A stretch of DNA of 55,699 nt from Microcaldota archaeon (lineage in GTDB: Archaea; Micrarchaeota; Micrarchaeia; Micrarchaeales; CABMGC01): assembly GCA_021850625.1 (NCBI GenBank), contig JAJZLJ010000006.1, positions 1-55,699 of the forward strand. The letters are read 5' to 3'. The notes below the pieces were generated by a model. That model did no database searches. It saw nothing but the letters and a program-made list of their open reading frames with translations, and had not been told where the DNA came from. Position numbers and translations under genes: made by a program. Positions 15,240 through 22,478 of the stretch are shown here, piece by piece. Numbering within the stretch: position 1 is the stretch's first letter; the number at the start of each line of letters is the position of its first letter.

Positions 15240-15586
15240 AATCGGTAAAGGTTGTTCTCTCACCAGAAGCCGAAGAGGCGTACAAACAGCTTAATGGTCT
15301 CGCTGCGAATTCAAAGTTGGAGAGGAGCATACTCAACTCGATAAAGAAGAAGGTGGAGCTTATCAAGACGAACCAGCATTATGGCAATCCGATAGCCAAA
15401 AAACTCATACCAAAGGAGTATATACTCAAGTATGGTGTTACAAATTTGTTCCGTGTAGAGCTATCAGGTTTTTGGCGCATGCTATACACGCTTACGAATG
15501 ATGAAACTGAAGTGGTCATAGTTGCCTTTGTACTCGACATAATGGATCACAAAAAATATGACAATAAGTTAGGGTACAAGAGCTAA
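15236..15586 (+). CDS. RelE/ParE-superfamily toxin-like protein
   Basis: 116 residues with the toxin layout: a first strand VKVVLSPEAEEAYKQL, two helices with many Lys, the segment KKLIPKEYILKYGVTNLFRVEL, then the strand pair FWRMLYTL and VVIVAFVLDIMDHKKYD. The ending 'D-H-K-x-Y' is typical of archaeal RelE-like toxins, which cleave ribosome-bound mRNA. It overlaps the antitoxin by four bases. It lies inside the islet bounded by tRNA-Val repeats, so stabilisation of that DNA is a plausible function. Confidence 0.75.
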   Translation: MKSVKVVLSPEAEEAYKQLNGLAANSKLERSILNSIKKKVELIKTNQHYGNPIAKKLIPKEYILKYGVTNLFRVELSGFWRMLYTLTNDETEVVIVAFVLDIMDHKKYDNKLGYKS

Positions 15587-15684
15587 CCAATTACTGCTTT
15601 AATTCTGTTCTTTAGTTCAGTCATCTTCTCTATTGAGAACGTGTTGTTTACCTCCTTGTAAAGATCGTCTTTCTTGGTGCATTG
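15583..15684 (-). pseudogene. Remnant of the C-terminal end of a gene
   Basis: On the minus strand 33 codons run from just after an in-frame TAG (15685-15687) to a TAG at 15583-15585. The reading is protein-like (DDLYKEVNNTFSIEKMTEL, then KNRIKAVIG) with no start codon. Base composition matches the toxin-antitoxin genes. It looks like the tail of a deleted gene of the islet. The family cannot be named from so little. Confidence 0.3.
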
Positions 15685-15752
15685 CTAAATTGAGCAGAAT
15701 CTACTTAATTTTTGTTTTCGGCGTTGTGTATTTAAATTACTTATATATCTTC

Positions 15753-15791
15753 TTCTTTTTCAATCTGGGCCCGCGGAGAATCGGACTCCGG
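15753..15791. repeat. Right copy of the 39-bp tRNA-Val direct repeat
   Basis: Matches 14541-14579 at 38 of 39 positions, 1,212 bp apart and in the same orientation. This copy contains the acceptor 3' strand and T arm of the intact tRNA-Val(CAC). It is the likely tRNA-proximal attachment site of the islet. Confidence 0.7.
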
Positions 15792-15836
15792 TCTTTACCG
15801 TGTGAAGGTAACGTCTTACCATTGGACTACGGGCCC
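15766..15836 (-). tRNA. tRNA-Val(CAC), no intron
   Basis: Cloverleaf on the minus strand: acceptor GGGCCCG with CGGGCCC, discriminator A (15766), TA at 8-9, three-pair D stem GTC/GAC, anticodon stem TTACC/GGTAA with loop TTCACAC (anticodon CAC), a four-base variable region and T arm CGGAG-TCCGATT-CTCCG. Position 55 in the T loop is C instead of the almost universal T. The same C occurs in the second copy at 14554-14605, so it is not a sequencing slip. This tRNA reads only GUG. CCA is not encoded. Confidence 0.92.
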
Positions 15837-15881
15837 TTTTTAACAATATAAAATAAGTTTGTTGTTTTAGATATAAAAACA

Positions 15882-16343
15882 TTAGACATTGAAGTACTCC
15901 TTAAACTTTTGGGTTGTTGTTATTTTTTTACTAGTTTTGAACTTTTTAGCCTCTATGAAATCGTTTTCAATAAGCTCCTTTATATGGTCATATGTAGATC
16001 CTCCAAATATCTTTACCAATGAACTTTGAAGAATGCCCTCATTTTTATTAATATATGAAAGAACCCTAAGAGCTCCTTTTGTTATATCTGGTCCTCCGGC
16101 AAGACTACTAACCTTTGAAGCGTAAGGCTCTTTTAAGCTAAACATGTACTTGTCGCCAACCTTAGCTATCTCTAATGAAGTATCCTCATTTTTATACTGT
16201 TCTATGAGCTCATTTATTATAGATTCAAGTTTAACCTTAGACGTCACTCCTGTCTGTTTAGAAAGCTCATCCAAGCCTATGGCTTTAGATGCCATAAAAA
16301 GTGCAGCCTCTACTAATTTATTATAATCTAACAATCCTTCCAT
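15882..16343 (-). CDS. scpB: Segregation and condensation protein ScpB
   Basis: Accessory subunit of the SMC condensin complex. 153 residues with two winged-helix units: the N-terminal one starts LVEAALFMASKAIGLDELSKQTG, and the second contains ITKGALRVLSYINKNEGILQSSLVKIFG followed by YDHIKELIENDFIEAKK, as in ScpB. It lies six bases after scpA and is clearly co-transcribed. No smc gene is in the window. It is shorter than many bacterial ScpB proteins, which usually have a longer C-terminal tail. Confidence 0.88.
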   Translation of the reverse strand: MEGLLDYNKLVEAALFMASKAIGLDELSKQTGVTSKVKLESIINELIEQYKNEDTSLEIAKVGDKYMFSLKEPYASKVSSLAGGPDITKGALRVLSYINKNEGILQSSLVKIFGGSTYDHIKELIENDFIEAKKFKTSKKITTTQKFKEYFNV

Positions 16344-16349
16344 TTTTGC

Positions 16350-17057
16350 TCAACTTGCAAGTTGTATTATTATCTCGCCAAAAAACTCCTCCTGCAATAA
16401 AAATATCTTTCCTTTATTTGCTAGAAAGAGTAATGGTATAAATAAGCCTGTAACGACATTGTCTCTAAATTTGAACTCTGTTGAAAGGTAGGTAAATGTA
16501 GTCATGTTTTTTTTATCAACTTTATGTTTTATCTCTTCATGTAAAATCTCAACTTCTTTTTCCATGTCAAAGTCGTCAAATTTTATTGGCATCTCTACTC
16601 CTTTAAGCAATCTCTGAGTTGCTTTTTCCTCCTTTATTTTCATTGCTTCTTCTAACGCGTGTATTAATTCTACTAAAGCTATCTTTCTTTTCATAGGCGG
16701 CCTTAATCTAAGAGTAAGCTCATCTACCAAAACATTTGGCCTTACAAATGACTCTTCTTCTTGTATTTGATCTTCCTGTTTAAACAAGCTAAGCATATCA
16801 CTTTTTAATCTTAGCAAAATTGCAGCTGCAAGTATAATATTTGCAGGTATTCTTAAATCCATGACCTTAAAAGACTTTACGGCTTCTATATATTTGTCTA
16901 CTATCTCTACTATATCTATGTTCCAAGGATCCAGTTCATTATTTTTTACTAACTCTACTAATATATCCTTCCAAGTAGCATCGGTAACAAGCATAGATAA
17001 ATCTACTTTATTCATTTCAGGCTCTATACCTAAAACATGCAATTGCTCAATCGCCAT
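16350..17057 (-). CDS. scpA: Segregation and condensation protein ScpA (kleisin)
   Basis: Kleisin subunit bridging the SMC heads. 235 residues; the N-terminal part has the family pattern WKDILVELVKNNELDPWNIDIVEI followed by DKYIEAVKS and the ILLRLKSDML helix. The middle is acidic and the end is a winged helix with ATFTYLSTEF-like and FLANKGKIFLLQEEFFGEI elements. Ribosome binding and start: ATG 17057. It leads the scpA-scpB pair. The 106-bp gap to the aldehyde dehydrogenase on the other strand holds both promoters. Confidence 0.87.
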   Translation of the reverse strand: MAIEQLHVLGIEPEMNKVDLSMLVTDATWKDILVELVKNNELDPWNIDIVEIVDKYIEAVKSFKVMDLRIPANIILAAAILLRLKSDMLSLFKQEDQIQEEESFVRPNVLVDELTLRLRPPMKRKIALVELIHALEEAMKIKEEKATQRLLKGVEMPIKFDDFDMEKEVEILHEEIKHKVDKKNMTTFTYLSTEFKFRDNVVTGLFIPLLFLANKGKIFLLQEEFFGEIIIQLAS

Positions 17058-17163
17058 GATAATACTTCCTCAATCATAAATAAATATCTTTTCAAGTTTC
17101 AATATACATGAAGTTACGCCTTAATATTTAATATCTTTAATACAAACAATTATTGGTGCATAA

Positions 17164-18786
17164 ATGGAGCAGTTCAAGAATGAGTTTACTTATCGTAAGT
17201 TTATCGATGCAGGTAAGGAGCAAGAGTTTGATAATTTATTCGATAAGGCCGTTGAAAAAGTAAAAATAGAGTTATTAGGTAAAAAATATCCCATAATAAT
17301 CAACGGAGAGGAGATATACTTACAAAACGAGTTATCAGAAAGATCGCCAATAGATGGCTCTATTCTAGGGGTTTTTCAAAAAGCTTCTAAAAGCGAGGCA
17401 GTAGCTGCTATAGAATCGGCTTCTAAGGCTTTTGAAGAGTGGAGTCAGCTTGATTACAAAAAAAGAGTATCTATTTTCAAGAAGGCTGCGCAGCTATTAT
17501 CTGAAAGAAAGTTTGATGTTGCTGCTGTTCTTAGCATGGAAAATGGAAAGACTAGGTATGAATCTATAGGAGAGGTTGATGAAGCAATAGATTTTATGAA
17601 TTATTATGCTTTAGATTTTGAAAGAAATAAGGGCTATATACGAAAAGGAGTAATAAAAGGAACATCGTCTAAAGTACCTGCAGGATTTCAAGGAGCTCCA
17701 GGAAGTGAAGAAATTGTAAAGATACTAATGAAACCTTACGGCGTTTTTGGTATTATAGCACCATTTAACTTTCCAGTTTCTATATCTGCTGGGATGAGCG
17801 TTGGAGCTATGATAACTGGAAATACCGTTGTGTTCAAGCCTTCTTCTACTGATAATATGTCTATGCTAACTGGTTATTTATTATACAAAATATTTTCCGA
17901 TTCTGGTATTCTTCCTGGAGTTTTTAATTACATAACAGGTCCAGGTTCTGAGATAGGCGCTGAACTGTCTTCGAATAGGTTGGTAAGTGGAATAGCGTTT
18001 ACAGGTTCTAAAACTACTGGCATATCGATGATTGCGTCTAGTTACGCTATAGGAAAGCAGACCGTTTTTGTTGTAGAGATGGGCGGTAAAAACCCTACTA
18101 TAATATCTAAATATGCAGATATAAACAAGGCCGTATCAGGAATAGCAAGTGCTTCTTTTGGTTATAGCGGTCAAAAATGCAGTGCATGTTCAAGGGTCTA
18201 TGTTAATAAAGACATAAAAGAAGAGTTCATTAAAAAATTAATTGAAAAGGTATCATTATTCAAAATAGGAAATCCTCTACAAAAGGATAACTTTATTGGA
18301 CCTTTGATAAGTAACATTGCGCTTTTACGTTATAAAGAGGCTGTTGAAGAGGTTAAAAAATCTGGAAAACTTTTATTTGGCGGAAACATCATCGATAATG
18401 GATTAAAAGGTGCATATGTTGAGCCTGTAGTTGCAGAACTTCCTTCTGATAATATACTTTTCAAAAAAGAGTTGTTCCTTCCATTTTTAGTAATAGATAC
18501 TTACTCTGAAATAGAAGAAGCGCTTAAAAAAGCAAATGATACTGAGTATGGTCTAACTGCTGGTTTTTACAGCTCAAGAAGTTCTGAAATAAAGTATTTT
18601 TTGAAGAATATACTTTCTGGAGTTGTATATGTGAATAGGGAAGTAAGTGCAACAACAGGTGCTATAGTTGGTTTTCATACGTTTGTAGGTTGGAAAGGAA
18701 GTGGATTGACCGGAAAAGGCACTGGAAGCAGGTTCTATCTACAGCAGTTTATGAGAGAACAAAGCCAGGCTATTGTAGAGGAATGA
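17164..18786 (+). CDS. Delta-1-pyrroline-5-carboxylate dehydrogenase (aldehyde dehydrogenase)
   Basis: Oxidises glutamate semialdehyde to glutamate with NAD(P). 540 residues, the size of stand-alone P5C dehydrogenases (RocA/PutA C-domain). Visible are the N-terminal arm NEFTYRKF, the cofactor region FGIIAPFNFPVSI followed by NTVVFKPSS, FTGSKTTG, the general base in VEMGGKNP, and the catalytic Cys in GQKCSACSRVYV. The latter sequence is characteristic of P5C dehydrogenases rather than other aldehyde dehydrogenases. No proline dehydrogenase is in the window. The DUF192 gene follows immediately and may be co-transcribed. Confidence 0.9.
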   Translation: MEQFKNEFTYRKFIDAGKEQEFDNLFDKAVEKVKIELLGKKYPIIINGEEIYLQNELSERSPIDGSILGVFQKASKSEAVAAIESASKAFEEWSQLDYKKRVSIFKKAAQLLSERKFDVAAVLSMENGKTRYESIGEVDEAIDFMNYYALDFERNKGYIRKGVIKGTSSKVPAGFQGAPGSEEIVKILMKPYGVFGIIAPFNFPVSISAGMSVGAMITGNTVVFKPSSTDNMSMLTGYLLYKIFSDSGILPGVFNYITGPGSEIGAELSSNRLVSGIAFTGSKTTGISMIASSYAIGKQTVFVVEMGGKNPTIISKYADINKAVSGIASASFGYSGQKCSACSRVYVNKDIKEEFIKKLIEKVSLFKIGNPLQKDNFIGPLISNIALLRYKEAVEEVKKSGKLLFGGNIIDNGLKGAYVEPVVAELPSDNILFKKELFLPFLVIDTYSEIEEALKKANDTEYGLTAGFYSSRSSEIKYFLKNILSGVVYVNREVSATTGAIVGFHTFVGWKGSGLTGKGTGSRFYLQQFMREQSQAIVEE

Positions 18787-18790
18787 TCTT

Positions 18791-19213
18791 GTGTGCATCA
18801 CACGTTTATTATATCGTTTTGTTAAATTTAATAAATCAACAATTATAATTAAAAAAACAAAATTTACTGTTTATATTGCAGATACATTTTTTTCTCAGAT
18901 GTTGGGGCTCATGCATCGTGAAAATCTTAAGAAAAATGAAGGAATGTTATTTATAACAAATAAAGAGTCCAAATACGGTATTTGGATGTTGAACATGAAG
19001 TTTAGCATAGATATAATATGGCTAGACTTTAATGGTAAGGTAGTCGATATAAAAGAAGATGCACAACCTTCACACTCGGTTTTTTCATCAGAAACTTTTA
19101 AGCCGCGATCAAAAGCAAAATACGTCCTTGAAATAAATGCTGGGACATCAAAATCAATCGGATTATCTATAGGTAGTATTATAGACTTGCAAAACAAAGA
19201 ACTTACACATTAA
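18791..19213 (+). CDS. DUF192 family protein
   Basis: 140 residues of the DUF192 family: TFFSQMLGLMHRENLKKNEGMLF, then GIWMLNMKFSIDIIWLD, G-K-V-V-D-I and a closing YVLEINAG-x(6)-G-L-S-I-G. These are small single-domain proteins of unknown biochemistry, many of them exported; this one has no clear signal peptide, only a mildly hydrophobic N-terminus. The start is GTG at 18791, four bases after the dehydrogenase stop, suggesting an operon. Confidence 0.87.
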   Translation: MCITRLLYRFVKFNKSTIIIKKTKFTVYIADTFFSQMLGLMHRENLKKNEGMLFITNKESKYGIWMLNMKFSIDIIWLDFNGKVVDIKEDAQPSHSVFSSETFKPRSKAKYVLEINAGTSKSIGLSIGSIIDLQNKELTH

Positions 19214-19227
19214 ACTTTGGTATTATT

Positions 19228-19590
19228 ATGGAAATAGAATTTAAAAAAGTGGAAAAAGTTGTCATACATCAAATATACAAATACTCTATAAATGAGTTAA
19301 TAAAGACGCGCTTGGGTTCTGACGGAGCAAGACCTCTCTTTTGGTGCGATGGACTGGTATTCATCTCATACTCTTTCAATAATGACAAGGCGAAAGAACT
19401 AGAAATGGAAGGTGTAATTAACTTACAGTTCTTTGATTATGCAATAATGGAAAATTATACCGAGATACTTGAGTTTGAAGATTCTTATTTCAAAGCGGTA
19501 AAAGCAAGAATTATAAATTATGACCACATATCTTTATACAAAGAAATAGTCAAATGGATTAAGGAAAATGAGAATAAGGGTTTATGGTGA
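19228..19590 (+). CDS. Uncharacterised 120-residue protein
   Basis: Soluble, acidic, alpha/beta in character. Recognisable strands are KVVIHQIYKYS, GLVFISYSF and the stretch INLQFFDYAIM; a Trp-rich helix (IVKWIKENE) closes the chain. Between them lies ARPLFWCDGLVF, which holds its only Cys. I do not recognise the family. It starts 14 bases after DUF192 and probably belongs to the same transcript. Confidence 0.55.
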   Translation: MEIEFKKVEKVVIHQIYKYSINELIKTRLGSDGARPLFWCDGLVFISYSFNNDKAKELEMEGVINLQFFDYAIMENYTEILEFEDSYFKAVKARIINYDHISLYKEIVKWIKENENKGLW

Positions 19591-19645
19591 TTTACAATAA
19601 GCTTTAAAAAGATTACCTTCTTTATTTATTCATTATGTGATTGTT

Positions 19646-20257
19646 ATGGCTGCTAAAAGACCTAAACGAAGAAAACAGTTGTTCAAGAAGTTACCTTTCG
19701 GAGAAAAAGGCAAAGCTATGCAGATGTTTCTTCTAACAGAGATTCTAATAATACTTGCAGTAGGGATTGTTGGTTATTTCAAGTTCCCTATTTTCATACC
19801 TGTTCACTACGTAAATGGAGTTCCAAGCGCTTATGGACAAAGTTGGTTCTTTCCGCTTACGGCAATAATACTTTCAATAGCTCCTATCTTGGTTCTAATT
19901 GCAGTAAGACTAAGATATACACTGTTAAACAAATATCCTTATTTTATAAACATGCCAGCATTTTACTACTCTGAACTAAGCAGATTGAAAAGAGAAAAAA
20001 GAAGTTACTGGGTTAATAAGTACTTCGAGCTTGTTTTAGGCGTAGGGGCTTCAATAGGCGGTTTAATGATGGTGACTATGTTTGGAATATACGAAGGTAC
20101 CGTAAGTTATTACTTTCCACCTGAGATTTCACTATTTATGCTAGCATGGATCTTTGCAACAATAGTTTTGCTATTTTATTACCTTCGTGATCTATATATA
20201 CAGGTGCAAAATAAAGACAAAGTAAAGATTAAATTGGCAAGATCAACAAAGAAGTGA
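19646..20257 (+). CDS. DUF1648-like membrane protein
   Basis: 203 residues from ATG 19646, preceded by the GTGAT site. A very basic N-terminus (AAKRPKRRKQLFKK) is followed by four membrane helices (about 28-45, 70-92, 130-152, 163-182). After helix 1 comes FPIFIPVHYVNGVPSAYGQS, close to the DUF1648 pattern 'P-x-x-x-P-x-H-x-x-x-G-x-x-x-x-Y-G'. Such proteins include SdpI-like immunity and transport-related proteins, but no partner peptide is seen. It ends four bases before the start region of mscL. Confidence 0.6.
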   Translation: MAAKRPKRRKQLFKKLPFGEKGKAMQMFLLTEILIILAVGIVGYFKFPIFIPVHYVNGVPSAYGQSWFFPLTAIILSIAPILVLIAVRLRYTLLNKYPYFINMPAFYYSELSRLKREKRSYWVNKYFELVLGVGASIGGLMMVTMFGIYEGTVSYYFPPEISLFMLAWIFATIVLLFYYLRDLYIQVQNKDKVKIKLARSTKK

Positions 20258-20261
20258 TTAA

Positions 20262-20669
20262 ATATCTACAACAGAGGAGTTAAAAGCCTTCATAACTAAA
20301 GGAAATGTAATAGATTTAGCAGTAGCAGTTGTTATAGGTGTAGCATTCAATAACTTAATAACGGCATTTGTATCTGATATAATAACTCCTTTGATAGGAA
20401 TAGCAGGTCATGTTGATTTCTCAGCTATATCCTTTTCTATAAATGGAAGCACCTTCCTAATAGGGGCCTTTTTAAATATAGCAATAAGCTTCTTGACTCT
20501 CGCATTGGTAATATTCTTTTTTGTTGTTAAACCTGTATCTAAGATGCAGGAAAGGGCAAATGCAAAAAAACAGCCCCCATCTGCTCAAACAAAAACATGT
20601 CCAGAATGTTTATCTCAAATACCTATTAAAGCTACAAGATGCGCTTTTTGTACCTCAAAAATAGCGTAA
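20262..20669 (+). CDS. mscL: Large-conductance mechanosensitive channel MscL, apparent AUA start, zinc-ribbon tail
   Basis: Tension-gated safety valve of the membrane. The frame gives 135 residues: STTEELKAFITKGNVIDLAVAVVIGVAF (the MscL N-terminus and first helix), DIITPLIG, a short extracellular loop and the second helix. The C-terminal end is a zinc ribbon (CPEC and CAFC). No ATG, GTG or TTG lies between the upstream in-frame TAA (20259) and TTG at 20391, which would lose helix 1. At the place where family members begin 'MSTTEE' stands ATA (20262-20264), with GTGAT a few bases before as in other genes here. Either AUA is used as start or the start codon has mutated. Confidence 0.85.
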   Translation: MSTTEELKAFITKGNVIDLAVAVVIGVAFNNLITAFVSDIITPLIGIAGHVDFSAISFSINGSTFLIGAFLNIAISFLTLALVIFFFVVKPVSKMQERANAKKQPPSAQTKTCPECLSQIPIKATRCAFCTSKIA

Positions 20670-20676
20670 TCTATTT

Positions 20677-21204
20677 TTACTTTAGTTCTTTTTTAAACTC
20701 CTTTTTTATTTTCTGGAGCTTCGGAGTTATAACAACACTGCAGTAAGGTTGGTCAGAGTTATTTTTATAATATCCTCTATGGTACTCTTCAGCAGGATAA
20801 AACTCTTTTGCTCTAGAAACCTCAGTTACTATTTTTTTATTCATCTCTTTCTGAAGTTTTTCTATACTGCTATAAATAATGTCTTTTTGAGTTTCATCAT
20901 AATAAAATATTACAGATCTATATTGTGTTCCATAATCTGCTCCTTGTTTATTTAGCGATGTAGGGTCATGCATCTCAAAAAATATATCAAGCAACGTTTG
21001 AAGGTTTATCTTATTTTCATCATACTCTATCTGAATAACTTCTGCGTGTTCGGTGTTTCCATTACATACTTCTTCATAAGTAGGACTATTGGTTTTTCCT
21101 CCAGAGTAACCCGGTAACACAGAAATAACCCCTTTTATCATGCTAAATACTGCTTCTGTGCACCAAAAACAGCCCCCTCCAAACATAATCTTTTTAATAC
21201 TCAT
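20677..21204 (-). CDS. msrA: Peptide methionine (S)-sulfoxide reductase MsrA
   Basis: Repairs methionine S-sulfoxide. 175 residues with the catalytic GGCFWCTE at the N-terminus (Cys 12), GYSGGKTNSPTYEEVCNGNTEHAEV, FFEMHDPTSLNKQGADYGTQYRS and AEEYHRGYY, all as in the family. It follows msrB after seven bases on the same strand, an operon for repair of both sulfoxide epimers. No signal peptide, so it acts in the cytoplasm. Together with superoxide dismutase this points to oxidative exposure. Confidence 0.96.
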   Translation of the reverse strand: MSIKKIMFGGGCFWCTEAVFSMIKGVISVLPGYSGGKTNSPTYEEVCNGNTEHAEVIQIEYDENKINLQTLLDIFFEMHDPTSLNKQGADYGTQYRSVIFYYDETQKDIIYSSIEKLQKEMNKKIVTEVSRAKEFYPAEEYHRGYYKNNSDQPYCSVVITPKLQKIKKEFKKELK

Positions 21205-21211
21205 AAAAGAC

Positions 21212-21595
21212 CTATTTATTTGGTATAAATCTCATAGAAATAGAATTAACACAATGTCTTACATTCTTCTTTGTAAATCCCTCTCCTTCAAAAACATGAC
21301 CTAAATGTGCGCCGCAGTTTGAACACTGTATCTCGACTCTAATTCCATCTGAATCTTTTATGCGTTTAACAGCTCCTTTTATCTCCTGATCAAAGCTTGG
21401 CCAACCACATCCAGAATCAAATTTATCATCTGATCTATAAAGTGGAGCGTCGCATCTTCTACATAAATATACTCCCTTACGTTTTTCATTTTCATACTCT
21501 CCAGTAAACGGAGGTTCAGTGTTCTTATCTATTATAACTGACTTTTCCTCCTTCGTCAATATATTTAATTTTCTTTTGTTTTCATTTATAGCCAT
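21212..21595 (-). CDS. msrB: Peptide methionine (R)-sulfoxide reductase MsrB
   Basis: Repairs methionine R-sulfoxide. 127 residues: PPFTGEYEN, first zinc pair CRRC, FDSGCGWPSFDQ, second zinc pair CSNC followed by GAHLGHVF, and the catalytic Cys in VRHCVNSISMRF. Complete and of normal length. It is the promoter-proximal gene of the msrB-msrA pair. The 130-bp upstream gap is A/T-rich without other features. Confidence 0.96.
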   Translation of the reverse strand: MAINENKRKLNILTKEEKSVIIDKNTEPPFTGEYENEKRKGVYLCRRCDAPLYRSDDKFDSGCGWPSFDQEIKGAVKRIKDSDGIRVEIQCSNCGAHLGHVFEGEGFTKKNVRHCVNSISMRFIPNK

Positions 21596-21725
21596 AGGAT
21601 CATATATATTAATACATCAAGTAATTTAAATTAGATTAGATAAAAATAGATATTATTTTTCTATAATTAAATATTTTATAAATCAATATTAATAATATCT
21701 AATCTTTAGTTATCTCAATAAAAAG

Positions 21726-22445
21726 TTATATTCTACTGCATATACTATCTAACTTTGTACAGTTTTTGCAATTTTTAGCCATTTTAGGAGGCATAGTTTT
21801 TACATATATCTCATATGCTTTATCCATTAATTTTTCTATTGTTTTTGTATCCTTTTTTATTTCATGTATTTTAGGAAAAAACGGCATTTCAAATCCCTGT
21901 TTTGTTGTATATTTATTTGCAATTTTAGCAAATATTTTGCTTTCTGGAGGTTCAAAATATACCAAATATAACTTTTCTATAATGCCTATGCCTAACTTTT
22001 CAGTTATGTATGCGTATGCATTAAGTTGTGTATTATATATCGGCATCATACTGTCTTGTCCTTCCGTATATCTTGCAGTTTTATAATCTATTATAATTAT
22101 TTTTTTATCATCATTTTCAAATACGGCGTCTGGTATTCCAGTCAAAGTAATATTTTTATAATCTACTGAGAATTTTTGATTACCTTTTCCTGTAATACTT
22201 AAAAGCTCTTTTGTAGTTTTAAATATTCTAGTTATATGTCCAATATTGCTTAGCCAAACAGGCAGCTCAGCTTCTTTATCAAAATAAGATTCTACTATAT
22301 ATTTAGTATAAATATCAATAGATGAAAATATTCCAGGAAATATTTGGTATGGTAATTTTTCATGGGTACTTATCCAAAAACATCTCTCACAAAAGTCTTT
22401 ACCTGACAGGGCACCCAAATTTTTTGCAGATATTTTCATTTGCAT
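21726..22445 (-). CDS. PD-(D/E)XK nuclease, Cas4/AddB-like with probable Fe-S cluster cysteines
   Basis: 239 residues. The nuclease core reads LTGIPDAVF (metal Asp), then KIIIIDYKTAR (D-x-K) and TQLNAYAYI (the QxxxY helix), the classical RecB-family nuclease order. Two Cys near the N-terminus (FCERCFW) and the C-terminal CKNC and C-S-R set resemble the four-cysteine iron-sulfur staple of Cas4, AddB and Dna2. There is no CRISPR array or cas gene in the window, so general DNA repair is more likely than CRISPR adaptation. Confidence 0.8.
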   Translation of the reverse strand: MQMKISAKNLGALSGKDFCERCFWISTHEKLPYQIFPGIFSSIDIYTKYIVESYFDKEAELPVWLSNIGHITRIFKTTKELLSITGKGNQKFSVDYKNITLTGIPDAVFENDDKKIIIIDYKTARYTEGQDSMMPIYNTQLNAYAYITEKLGIGIIEKLYLVYFEPPESKIFAKIANKYTTKQGFEMPFFPKIHEIKKDTKTIEKLMDKAYEIYVKTMPPKMAKNCKNCTKLDSICSRI

Positions 22446-22478
22446 CTTTATACCATTAAATTAAAGTATTATATTTTA

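Noticed and set aside
15633-15851. 72-codon frame on the plus strand
   Set aside because: It runs antisense through the tRNA-Val gene, has no ribosome binding site and no protein-like pattern.
20391-20669. TTG 20391 as start of mscL
   Set aside because: It would remove the N-terminal helix and first membrane segment, which are perfectly encoded upstream in the same frame.
21726-22445. CRISPR-associated Cas4
   Set aside because: The nuclease is Cas4/AddB-like, but there are no repeats, spacers or other cas genes in the window.
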